Assembly: GCF_947495455.1 (NCBI RefSeq)
Contig: NZ_CANLZC010000043.1
Location: 1 to 43,024 of the forward strand
DNA length: 43,024 bases
Source: an uncultured Shewanella sp.
Lineage (GTDB): Bacteria; Pseudomonadota; Gammaproteobacteria; Enterobacterales; Shewanellaceae
Direction of reading: 5' to 3'
Positions within the stretch are counted from its first letter, which is position 1. Every line of letters starts with the position of its first letter. This document shows positions 1 to 8,081 of the stretch, piece by piece. The notes beneath the pieces are model-generated. The model was not told the origin of the DNA, did not search any database, and worked only from the letters and a program-made list of their open reading frames with translations. Both the position numbers and the translations under genes were made by a program.

Positions 1-373
1 ATCTGTCTCGTTTTCGTACTGACAAGATCAGATCACAGAATGACCAAATGGTTCCTTAGATTTAAGCAACAACGCCAGGCCGAGTGAATAAATCATTCAT
101 GGAGTACATATTAATACCTTATGCTGTAAAATCGTTTCAGATAGGCAAGGTATTGTGTTTAATTATTGCTGAATATGACCTGAATATTGCGTCTTAGAAA
201 GCGGGGGAATTGTATCATGATATGTAGAGTTATTACGTTAATCGGGCGTGTTCAAGTCAGAGTGCATTATTAATTTTTTATATTGAGTCATGTAGAGAAT
301 AATCCTGTAGGTTGAACAGGATTATTCTTTCATTGGTATTAGACCCTATATATGTTTGAAAAGATAACACGTG
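1..373. other. Intergenic left edge, no gene seen
   Basis: I see no convincing coding frame, RNA gene or repeat in this stretch apart from the hairpin near 296-328 described separately. It is AT-rich and lies downstream of metC on the minus strand. Confidence 0.6.
296..328. terminator. Inverted repeat downstream of metC, probable terminator
   Basis: A perfect 13-bp stem (AGAATAATCCTGT and its complement) with a 7-nt loop lies about 45 nt beyond the metC stop. There is no strong T-run on the metC side, so termination is inferred mainly from position and stem length. Confidence 0.45.
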
Positions 374-1555
374 TTATTTTTTATTGAGCGCTGCATGATA
401 ACGGGTAAAAGCGGCATCCAAGTCCTTGATTAGATCATCCACATTTTCGAGTCCAATATGCAGACGTATCAGGGGCTTTGAGCTATCCCATTGGGTTGCC
501 GTTCGTAATTTATCAATACCAAATACGCCTAAAATAAGGCTTTCAAAACCGCCCCATGAAAACCCCATTTTAAAATGTTGCATGTTTTCAACAAAAGCCG
601 TAATTGAGGTGCGATTACCTTCTTTTAAGACGAAAGAAAACAGACCATTAGCCGCAGTAAAATCCCGTTTAAAGAATGTATGACCAGGACAGGTTTCAAA
701 GGCTGGATGTCTTAAGTGATCGACTTCTGGACGCGCTGCTAACCAATGGGCGACTTTTAGTGCATTTTGTTCATGTTGTGCCATTCGAATTCCCAATGTG
801 CGAAGGCCTCGGCTGGCTAAATAGACATCATCAGGGGAGGTACATTGTCCAAGTAAGTAACAATTTTCTCTTAATTGATCCCAATGCTTCTCATTGGCTG
901 TTGCTGTCCCCATCATGACATCAGAATGTCCAACAATGTATTTTGTGGCGGCTTGAATTGAAATATCAACGCCTAATTCAAAAGGGCGTGAATTAATGGG
1001 AGAGGCCCAAGTATTATCTAACATCACCACGAGATTATTATCATGGGCAATTTTACTTAAGGTAGGCACATCTTGAACTTCCATGGTGATAGAGCCTGGT
1101 GATTCTAGAAAGAGTACCTTAGTATTAGATTTTATCAATGACGCAATATTCTTGCCGATGAGCGGATCGTAGAAGGTTGTTTCAATGCCAAATCCTGCGA
1201 GTAATTTGTTACACAGATCCCGTGTGGGTTCATAAACACTGTCGACCATGAGTAAGTGATCACCTGCTTTTAAAAAAGATAGTAGGGCACCTGTGATCGC
1301 AGCCGAACCAGAAGGATATAATGCGGTGCCTACACCCCCTTCAAGTTCTGCAATGGCGGATTGAAAAGCAAAATGAGTGGGGCCGCCACGTCGACCGTAA
1401 AACATTTCACCTTTGGTTCTATTTTTAATGGCAAAAGCCATATCGTCCATGGTATCAAATGTCATAGTGGACGCCCTGACGACAGGCGGATTGATAACGC
1501 CTTGAGTCCATTTTTTTTGTCGACCTAAACTCACAATCTGCGTTTCTTTTTTCAT
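374..1555 (-). CDS. metC: Cystathionine beta-lyase
   Basis: PLP-dependent enzyme of the Cys/Met metabolism family that cleaves cystathionine to homocysteine, pyruvate and ammonia in the cytoplasm, for methionine synthesis. With the start chosen here it is 393 residues, close to the usual MetC length of about 395. Visible landmarks are the phosphate-binding YGRRGGPT segment (Y53, R55), SVYEPTR around Y108, the PLP-ring aspartate in VMLDNTW (D180) and the PLP lysine in AATKYIVGHSD (K205). The frame stays open for 26 codons upstream, to 1633. I prefer the ATG at 1555 because a GGA-type ribosome site precedes it and family alignments begin at MKKETQ. It lies about 130 nt beyond pdsS on the same strand but is not obviously linked to it in function. 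Assignment to cystathionine beta-lyase rather than gamma-lyase rests on overall MetC-like sequence and is strong. Confidence 0.9.
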   Translation of the reverse strand: MKKETQIVSLGRQKKWTQGVINPPVVRASTMTFDTMDDMAFAIKNRTKGEMFYGRRGGPTHFAFQSAIAELEGGVGTALYPSGSAAITGALLSFLKAGDHLLMVDSVYEPTRDLCNKLLAGFGIETTFYDPLIGKNIASLIKSNTKVLFLESPGSITMEVQDVPTLSKIAHDNNLVVMLDNTWASPINSRPFELGVDISIQAATKYIVGHSDVMMGTATANEKHWDQLRENCYLLGQCTSPDDVYLASRGLRTLGIRMAQHEQNALKVAHWLAARPEVDHLRHPAFETCPGHTFFKRDFTAANGLFSFVLKEGNRTSITAFVENMQHFKMGFSWGGFESLILGVFGIDKLRTATQWDSSKPLIRLHIGLENVDDLIKDLDAAFTRYHAALNKK

Positions 1556-1687
1556 AGCGTTTTTCCAATCAATACGGGTGAATAACGGCATTTTAGCCAT
1601 CTTAACATCTATACGGCTAAAATAAAGAGGCAAATGAGCTCAATGTACCATTCGCTGGAAAATGTTTGTTATTGAGCGCAGTTGTAT

Positions 1688-3940
1688 TTATGCTGGAAGC
1701 TCCGCTATGGGGAGTATTACGCTGATCTTAACGCCTTGTTGTCGGCTCTTTTCATCAATATGGTTTTGAGCAAAAATATGGCCTTGATGAAAGTGAGTGA
1801 TGAGCCTTGCAATATACAGACCCAGTCCTAGATGGGGCTTTTCATTTGGTGTTGCAGCTGGCCTAGAAGTGCAATGACTTGGACGAATAGAGATCATGGA
1901 CTCAAAAATATGTTCAGACATATTATCGGGCAATAAAGGGCCTTGATTAAAGACAGTGAGTTGTACTTGCTGATTTTTATTGGCTTTGGTTTTATCTGAG
2001 AGTTCTGATTTACGGTTTGTAAGGACGGTCAAGGCAATATCAATAGGTTGGCCTGTTTCACTAAATTCCAGTGCATTAGTAATGAGTTTATCCATTAATT
2101 GTGCGATATATTCAGGCACACCCTCAATGAAAACAGTTTGTGATGGCAGGCTTAATGTTAATTCTTGATGAGGGTAAGTGAGTTGATAGCCTTGAATACA
2201 GCCGCTGATGACATCGCTAAGTGGAAAGACCTCTGTTTCAGCTTGAGTGATACCTTGCTCCAATCGAGTGGCTTCGCTCATGTAATTTAAAATCATGCTG
2301 AGTCGATTAATACCTTCTTGAGCACGAATGACGTATTTATCAGTACTGGGGGCTAATGACTGTAAACTTAAATGTTCAAGGGATGAACGAACAACGGCCA
2401 CAGGTGTTCGTAATTCGTGAGACAAACGAGAAGATATATTCTCGAGATAGTGATTATATTGACTTAATCGAGTGACAATATTGGCAAAACTACGGGATAA
2501 ATCACCGATTTCGTCTCCTGCTGTTGAGGGAACAATAGGTCGAGTGATGCGACCTTGCGCATCAATCGCTTGTTCTGCATCATCTCTTAACCGCCGAATT
2601 CGGTTCGATATGCTCGATGCAAAGAAAAACAATGCTAAGGTTCCCATGCCCATGACGGTAATGATCATATCAAACAGTTTTTCCAGTGCGTTGTTGCGTA
2701 AGGTTCTGATCCCATGTGTGGTTTCTTCTGCAACGACCACGCCCATCACATTATTATCAATCCAAATGGGACTGGCTGCTGCAAGGACAACGGCTTTTTT
2801 GTCTGGCGTTAAACGCCAACCGGATCCTTGTTGACCTTTTAATGCTGCCGTGATGTAAGTGCCTTTGAGTAAAGTAGAATCCTTAAGGGTATCAATGAAG
2901 TCTTTAGGTGGCGTGGTTAATATCTTTGCATAAAGAGGGTGTAAATAAGTTTGTTTTATGGTTTGCCAAACACTCATGGCCAGAGTGTCATTGAAAGATT
3001 TTGCCCAACTATTTTCATTGTCGTGTAAATCACCCGAGCGAGCCAATACTCTGCCATGATTATCCAGTACCCAAATACGGGAGTGATTATGTCCCATTCC
3101 TTTAATAATTTGTTCTATTTCGGGGGAGGGGACAAGGACTGTACCCAATTTATTCACATCATCGATAGCCGAAGTTCCCACAATGGCGTCGAGCAGCTTA
3201 GTGTGTTCATCGTTAACATCATACAAGGCGAAGCCTAATTTACTGCCTAGCATATTGAGCGGTATACGCAATTCTATATTGTAACCTTGTTGGGTTTTTC
3301 GCCATTGTCCTTGAATTTTGATTTCTGGAGTAACTGGCGTCGACTGACTCGGATCCATGGGGAGCTGATAAGCATTGATCCAGCCATCTTGTGTCGTGGC
3401 AACAATATAGCGTTTAAATTGCCCATTTGGCGCTAATGTGGCAATGGCTAAATGATCGTTTTTATCAATACTCAGTGAATTCGTGCCTCGATAAACAACA
3501 TGGGGATCGGTGACTTCGAAAAAAGCATATAAGTAGCCCGCATACTTACCTACGATATGAGTAAAATGCATACTTAATGCTTGGTTAGGATCGCGTTGAT
3601 AAATGAGGTTATTGTCACCGTACTCTATGGCGTTATGCCAATAAGCCTGCCAATCATTTCGCTTACCATTTAGCTGTATTGGCTTGGATAAAGGATAAGC
3701 ATATAAGTCTCTGCCTTTTTTGACTTGCGTTAAAAAACTGGCTTGATTATTAAAGAGGTTAGGTCGTTCATGTAAGGCCGTTGCTAAGGCTTGGGTGGTG
3801 CCTTCTAAGGTTTTTTCTTGGCCGTGACGTAAATACTTTTCCATTTCCCACACATACTGATACCCCAGCCAAGGAAGACAAAGTAAAAAGAGTGACAAAA
3901 TAGCCACCTTAGATCGTAAGCCCATGGAAAGATTAAACAT
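1688..3940 (-). CDS. pdsS: PdsS, sensor histidine kinase of the proteobacterial dedicated sortase system
   Basis: Membrane sensor kinase of 750 residues. An N-terminal membrane segment (about 12-30) is followed by a long extracytoplasmic region. Residues about 87-245 look like a CBM9-type beta-sandwich (LNGKRNDW start, then YAFFEVTD and ELRIPL strands), which suggests sensing of a glycan or cell-surface ligand. A second membrane segment (about 422-442), a HAMP-like linker, a dimerisation/phosphoacceptor helix with SHELRTP (H508), and an ATPase domain with N-box N622 and the LGLGLY glycine box (703-708) follow. This domain order and sequence match the family known as PdsS, which occurs with PdsR and a class of sortase in marine proteobacteria. 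The start is 3 nt after the pdsR stop, so the pair is one operon with likely translational coupling. No clear Shine-Dalgarno is seen. The sortase it usually accompanies is not in this window. Confidence 0.8.
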   Translation of the reverse strand: MFNLSMGLRSKVAILSLFLLCLPWLGYQYVWEMEKYLRHGQEKTLEGTTQALATALHERPNLFNNQASFLTQVKKGRDLYAYPLSKPIQLNGKRNDWQAYWHNAIEYGDNNLIYQRDPNQALSMHFTHIVGKYAGYLYAFFEVTDPHVVYRGTNSLSIDKNDHLAIATLAPNGQFKRYIVATTQDGWINAYQLPMDPSQSTPVTPEIKIQGQWRKTQQGYNIELRIPLNMLGSKLGFALYDVNDEHTKLLDAIVGTSAIDDVNKLGTVLVPSPEIEQIIKGMGHNHSRIWVLDNHGRVLARSGDLHDNENSWAKSFNDTLAMSVWQTIKQTYLHPLYAKILTTPPKDFIDTLKDSTLLKGTYITAALKGQQGSGWRLTPDKKAVVLAAASPIWIDNNVMGVVVAEETTHGIRTLRNNALEKLFDMIITVMGMGTLALFFFASSISNRIRRLRDDAEQAIDAQGRITRPIVPSTAGDEIGDLSRSFANIVTRLSQYNHYLENISSRLSHELRTPVAVVRSSLEHLSLQSLAPSTDKYVIRAQEGINRLSMILNYMSEATRLEQGITQAETEVFPLSDVISGCIQGYQLTYPHQELTLSLPSQTVFIEGVPEYIAQLMDKLITNALEFSETGQPIDIALTVLTNRKSELSDKTKANKNQQVQLTVFNQGPLLPDNMSEHIFESMISIRPSHCTSRPAATPNEKPHLGLGLYIARLITHFHQGHIFAQNHIDEKSRQQGVKISVILPIAELPA

Positions 3941-3943
3941 GTT

Positions 3944-4636
3944 TTAAGACTGGGGATCCCAGCGATATCCCATACCATAAACGGTATCAATACAGTGAAA
4001 CTTGGGATCTTGTTCTAAAAATTTTTTACGGATCCGCTTAATATGTGACGTAATAGTACTGTCATCGACAAATATTTTAGCGTCAGCCATGAGTGCTTGG
4101 CGATGACGCACATGTCCTGGGCGTTTAGCTAAAGCATGCACCATCCAAAATTCAGTGACTGTGAGATCAATAGCTTGGTTTCTCCAGTGAACTAACATTC
4201 TATTGAGATCAATACATAAATGACCATGCTCGATTAAATCTTCACCAGGTGTTTGGCTATCTTGCAAAGCGGAGCGTCTAAAAAGGGCGGCTAATCTGGC
4301 TAATAAATGTGGAAAGCTGATTTCTTTACTCAAGTAATCATCCGCCCCGAGACGTAAACCGCAAACTGTATCAAAATCACTGTCTCTTGCGGTGAGAAAG
4401 ATGATAGGTAAACGGGGTGATAAATTTCGAAGTGATTGACATAAGGTAAAGCCGCCATCAATTTCATTTTCTAGCCCAATATCAATAATTGCTAAATCAG
4501 GCAGTCTGATCTGAAAAGCTTGCATCGCAGTGAGACGATTAGGGTAAGCTTGAACTTGGTAACCTTGTTGCTCTAATACTTCGGTGTAATTTTCTCTAAT
4601 AGCGGGTTCATCTTCAACGATGGCAATACGTTTCAT
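3944..4636 (-). CDS. pdsR: PdsR, OmpR/PhoB-type response regulator of the dedicated sortase system
   Basis: A 230-residue regulator with an N-terminal receiver domain. Acidic residues E8/D9 and phosphoacceptor D52 (LAIIDIGL), T82 (FLTAR) and K104 (YLSKE) are all present, so it should be phosphorylatable. The C-terminal half (about 128-228) is a winged-helix DNA-binding domain with LTVTEFWMVHAL and the wing YGMGYRW. It is the partner of PdsS, encoded 3 nt downstream. The upstream region contains a perfect 14-bp palindrome at 4731-4744 and then a MITE-like element, so the promoter must lie within about 130 nt of the start if the element is inert. Direct targets are unknown. By analogy with the family they should include surface-protein genes nearby. 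Confidence 0.8.
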   Translation of the reverse strand: MKRIAIVEDEPAIRENYTEVLEQQGYQVQAYPNRLTAMQAFQIRLPDLAIIDIGLENEIDGGFTLCQSLRNLSPRLPIIFLTARDSDFDTVCGLRLGADDYLSKEISFPHLLARLAALFRRSALQDSQTPGEDLIEHGHLCIDLNRMLVHWRNQAIDLTVTEFWMVHALAKRPGHVRHRQALMADAKIFVDDSTITSHIKRIRKKFLEQDPKFHCIDTVYGMGYRWDPQS

Positions 4637-4730
4637 GTGTTAGGGTAAACTCATTTACAGCGCGTGATAGTTATCATTGGACTATACAGTAAATCATTAT
4701 GAATGAGCAGCCCTCAAATTCCATTGCCAC

Positions 4731-4744
4731 ATTGTGGCCACAAT
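4731..4744. promoter_or_regulatory. Perfect palindrome upstream of pdsR
   Basis: ATTGTGGCCACAAT is a perfect 14-bp palindrome about 95 nt upstream of the pdsR start and 22 nt from the left end of the MITE-like element. Its size and position fit an operator, but no regulator is identified. Confidence 0.35.
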
Positions 4745-4766
4745 TGATCATTAAGTTTGCTTAATG

Positions 4767-5034
4767 GTATAGCTAAATCAATATAAAATGATAGCCTCAG
4801 AGCGCTCAGTTGAGCGACAATTTGAGGCGCATGATTGATGGAATGTAGGCACCTTTCGAGATAATGCAACAAAAAAGAGTCGCTTAACTGACTCTCCTAA
4901 AAGGCTGGTTTAAAAGTGATTTATGCGTTGTTGATTTGCCTTATCGTAGAATGACTATGCTTTCAACAATTCGCCTAGCCTAAATCACTTTTAATTCCAG
5001 CTGAGTATGTCATTTTATATTGATTTAGCTATAC
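4767..5034. mobile_element. MITE-like element with perfect 25-bp terminal inverted repeats
   Basis: A 268-bp non-coding element. Its ends are exact inverted repeats of 25 nt (4767-4791 and 5010-5034, beginning GTATAGCTAAATCAATATAA), and a further CTCAG block is conserved at matching offset inside. An internal 12-bp inverted repeat (AAAAGTGATTTA at 4912-4923 and its complement at 4981-4992) adds secondary structure. There is no open reading frame of transposase size. TA dinucleotides sit at both ends, as in TA-targeting (IS630/Tc1-type) MITEs, but no longer target duplication is evident. Internal sequence is shared with the element at 15201-15514, which supports a repeat family. It separates pdsR from the secreted-protein genes. 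Confidence 0.75.
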
Positions 5035-5073
5035 GTGATGAAAGTGAGTTTAAAGGCCGTAAAAGAGTGGAAG

Positions 5074-5115
5074 AGATTGATGCTATGTCTAAAGACGCGC
5101 CTGTAGCATCAATCT
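5074..5115. terminator. Hairpin just downstream of the secreted HExxH protein gene
   Basis: A perfect 12-bp inverted repeat (AGATTGATGCTA and its complement, 18-nt loop) begins 25 nt beyond the stop of the minus-strand gene ending at 5140. There is no long T-run, so the call rests on stem and position. Confidence 0.4.
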
Positions 5116-5139
5116 TAGCTCATATTGATATTTCAATCG

Positions 5140-7842
5140 TTATTTAGGACGGATTAAATAATCATAATTATAACTTTCAAAGTTAATAAATCGGGTTGAA
5201 GGCGTACTGGCAACCACTAGATAGAGAGTGTCACCTGCTGATGCATTGACATCCATGGTTTCAGCTGAGCCTGCACTAGGATGCGGTAATTTATAATAAG
5301 TGCGTTCCTTTGTGATGGGATTATAAACAACAACTTGTACCCTAAACTCTGCATAATCAGGGTTGGTGACTGCAGGGTTAACGCCGATTTCATATACAGT
5401 ATCTTCAGTGACATCCACCTCATAAGCATTATAGGCCCAAGAGGCAATTTTATAGCGACTTGGCACGGTATGCCATTCATCACCTGTGCCATTGACATCA
5501 TAAAATTGAGTGACTTTATTATCCACTTCTTCCAGTGGTACAGGATTGTCAGAGTTATTATTAGCGCTCACCATTCGATTATAAGAGGCAATTTCAGAAG
5601 TTAAGAAGGTGTCGCCAAAGGGCATATCCCATGTCATGACTCGGGCGCTGAAATCAGAAAACACATCTCTCATGTCAAAGCCAGCATGACTTAGTATGGT
5701 ATACATGGCTTCTGTGGGCCTACCGCTTAATGGTGCGAGATTATGAACATTACGATTGAAGACATAACCAATAAAGTTATCACTGAGAATGTTGTGGGTC
5801 ACGTAATGTTCAAACACACTAGCACCATATTGGTGACCGCCTTTGAAATAATCGATGATGCCGTCTTCATACACTGAGCTTTGTGTGGTCCACAAAGAGA
5901 GTTGTGGCTGAAGAGTATAATAGCCAAGCAAGGTGTCTTTGGCGGTAGGTTTTTGAGAAAATGCTCCCCATGAAGCACTGGATTCAGCAAGAAACTTGGT
6001 TGAGCCTCCCGTTCTAGATTGATAGGCATGGAAGTTTTCATGTAACACGTACTGGTTCCATGGATTGTCGAAGTTAAATTTGCTGACCCAAGATTGTCGG
6101 TAAGCTTCAGTGAGAAGCAATTCTCTGGGGTTAGCAAACTCCTCACAAAAGGCTTCGTGCTTATACATACCTGTGGTCATGACATTGTGCTCCCACGTCA
6201 TATCATGGCCACTGAGTTGATATTCAAAGCTTTCTTGAGTGGTATCTGTAATTCCTTCTGGCCAGAAAATACAATAATAAGCGCCACAAAGATACAATGG
6301 ATATTCAGGATCCGGTGGTGTCATCACTGTGGTGTCACTGCACTCTTCTCCAAGTGTTTGAATTTGATCTGGGCTTAAGCTGCTATTAAATATTCTTAAG
6401 TCCCACACTTTACCTGCATAAGGGCCAACAGTGAGTTTACCTGCCAGTGCTTGCAACTGGGATGTATCAGTTAAAATGTCTTGCTGATGACCATTTAAAA
6501 ATGTGGTGATTTTGTCTTCACTGAGTTGCAAAGCATAATGGTTACAGCTTCGATGTTTCAAGGCCCCGTTATCATTGTGGACCGTAATGGGGCTTGTTTG
6601 GGTTTCTAATGTGCTGTTTATTTTACCTAATACTTCCTCAACTATTAATGTTTCACTTGTGAGCACTGTGCCGCTTTGCTCATTGGTCGTGGGAATGAGT
6701 TTAAAAGAGAGTGTCATGGGGGTCGACACTGACTGATCGTTAAAATCGATAGTCACACTTTTATCATTCATATCCACACGGCTCTCAAAAGGAAAGAGGC
6801 CTTCGCTGTTATGCTCTCTTAAACTGGTGGTGACAGGGTGTTGATTGCTTGAAAGATCGGTATAAGTAAATTGCAAGGGAGTATAACTAAATAAATGATC
6901 AAAGGTACCGTCATCGATTTGGGTGAGCGAACAGCTTGCTTCACAGCGGTTACTTGAACAAGTAGAGCCTAAGTCGCAAGTACCGCATCCCAGAGTATTG
7001 CCTGATCCATCACGAATGACTCCACATTGAGCGCCAAAAGCACGACAAGCCGCAACGATTTGTGGCTCACCTATGGGTTGACAAAGATTGAGATCACAAG
7101 ATTCATTGGTTGAACATATTCCGCATTCTAAAGTGCCACCATTGCCATCGCTGATCGCGCCGCATTGTGCCCCTTGAATTTGACACACATTGCTTGGATT
7201 GGATGATTCAACCAACAGTCCATCAAATTGAACAGTATTGTTTTGTGTCGTGACATGAGGGCTCGCGGCTAAACCTAAATATACATCTTCTGCCATTGGA
7301 ATGGTTTTTTGAGTGGTGAGTAGCCAATTATTGCCATCAAAGGAGTAATGACCTGTGAAGGTATTCCCTTCTCGTGAGAGTTTTAACCATACTGGCCCTG
7401 TACCGACATTTTTTCCCCAATAATATGAACGCGCATTATCTTCAGCACGCCATTGAAATGCGACATGTTCATGAGCGGAATAATCCAATGCCACATTTTT
7501 AGCGCCAGTATCTAGGGTTTCTCGAAACATGATGGCGCCTTTGGCCCAGGGATGTGTGTTTTCAACACTTAACACACGGACAGTAATGCTGGCATTACCT
7601 GAAATGGGAACATAGACATAATAAAAATCATCTTGTGTTCCCCAAATATCATTACCTGAACCTGTTAAGGTAATGATATCCAATATTTCAACTGCATTAC
7701 CGGGATAATTGACTTGGCCGATATCCTTTTGTTGCCATGATGAAATGCTAGAAGCAAAGCTTAAGCTACTAGAAAGCATTAAGATCATAATACTTACAAA
7801 GACATAGGCCTGCTTAATAAAACGACAATGATAGGTGTTCAT
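5140..7842 (-). CDS. Large secreted modular protein with a DUF1349-like domain, Cys-rich repeats, LamG-like domain and HExxH metallopeptidase-like region
   Basis: Predicted secreted protein of 900 residues with a signal peptide (about 1-31). Residues about 36-213 form a DUF1349/concanavalin-like beta-sandwich with ENTHPWAK and KNVGTGPVWLKL. This is nearly the same domain as in the next gene upstream. Residues about 219-304 hold two copies of a Cys-rich module (C-x5-CG-x3-DG-x-G-x2-L-x-CG-x-C pattern). A LamG-like sandwich follows (about 308-495). The C-terminal 400 residues contain HENFH (H601, E602, H605) and a glutamate 15 residues later (E620, LAESSASW), a gluzincin-like zinc-peptidase signature. 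No LPXTG or C-terminal membrane anchor is present. The frame can be extended to a TTG at 7863, but an AAGGAAG ribosome site 5-6 nt before the ATG at 7842 decides the start. Peptidase activity and substrate are inference. Confidence 0.75.
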   Translation of the reverse strand: MNTYHCRFIKQAYVFVSIMILMLSSSLSFASSISSWQQKDIGQVNYPGNAVEILDIITLTGSGNDIWGTQDDFYYVYVPISGNASITVRVLSVENTHPWAKGAIMFRETLDTGAKNVALDYSAHEHVAFQWRAEDNARSYYWGKNVGTGPVWLKLSREGNTFTGHYSFDGNNWLLTTQKTIPMAEDVYLGLAASPHVTTQNNTVQFDGLLVESSNPSNVCQIQGAQCGAISDGNGGTLECGICSTNESCDLNLCQPIGEPQIVAACRAFGAQCGVIRDGSGNTLGCGTCDLGSTCSSNRCEASCSLTQIDDGTFDHLFSYTPLQFTYTDLSSNQHPVTTSLREHNSEGLFPFESRVDMNDKSVTIDFNDQSVSTPMTLSFKLIPTTNEQSGTVLTSETLIVEEVLGKINSTLETQTSPITVHNDNGALKHRSCNHYALQLSEDKITTFLNGHQQDILTDTSQLQALAGKLTVGPYAGKVWDLRIFNSSLSPDQIQTLGEECSDTTVMTPPDPEYPLYLCGAYYCIFWPEGITDTTQESFEYQLSGHDMTWEHNVMTTGMYKHEAFCEEFANPRELLLTEAYRQSWVSKFNFDNPWNQYVLHENFHAYQSRTGGSTKFLAESSASWGAFSQKPTAKDTLLGYYTLQPQLSLWTTQSSVYEDGIIDYFKGGHQYGASVFEHYVTHNILSDNFIGYVFNRNVHNLAPLSGRPTEAMYTILSHAGFDMRDVFSDFSARVMTWDMPFGDTFLTSEIASYNRMVSANNNSDNPVPLEEVDNKVTQFYDVNGTGDEWHTVPSRYKIASWAYNAYEVDVTEDTVYEIGVNPAVTNPDYAEFRVQVVVYNPITKERTYYKLPHPSAGSAETMDVNASAGDTLYLVVASTPSTRFINFESYNYDYLIRPK

Positions 7843-8034
7843 TTTATCTTCCTTAATCTTCAATTATTGATCGTTTCGCTAACGTGAAATCAGACTGAAT
7901 TTCTCGAAAGCTTTGTGTTGTTATGTTTTTGAGGGAGTGGTGCGCCTCCTTGCTCGATACCGATTAATATAGGTTTATAGGGGGGAATGCTTATCTGCTA
8001 GACTTGATTATCAGTGTTCAATGAAACAGTTAAG

Positions 8035-8075
8035 TTATTCAGGCCATCACATTTGTAAGGCAATGGCCTGAATAA
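8035..8075. terminator. Hairpin downstream of the secreted esterase gene
   Basis: A perfect 13-bp inverted repeat (TTATTCAGGCCAT and its complement, 15-nt loop) starts 7 nt beyond the stop of the minus-strand esterase gene. It lacks a T-run on the minus strand, so it may slow or stabilise transcript ends rather than terminate strictly. Confidence 0.45.
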
Positions 8076-8081
8076 GGTGTG

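Noticed and set aside
5007..5147. A 46-codon plus-strand frame starting in the right end of the MITE-like element, with a coding-like charged composition
   Set aside because: It has no ribosome site, overlaps the stop of the secreted-protein gene, and its sequence is largely explained by the inverted-repeat end of the element and the 12-bp hairpin at 5074-5115. A remnant of a lost gene cannot be excluded.
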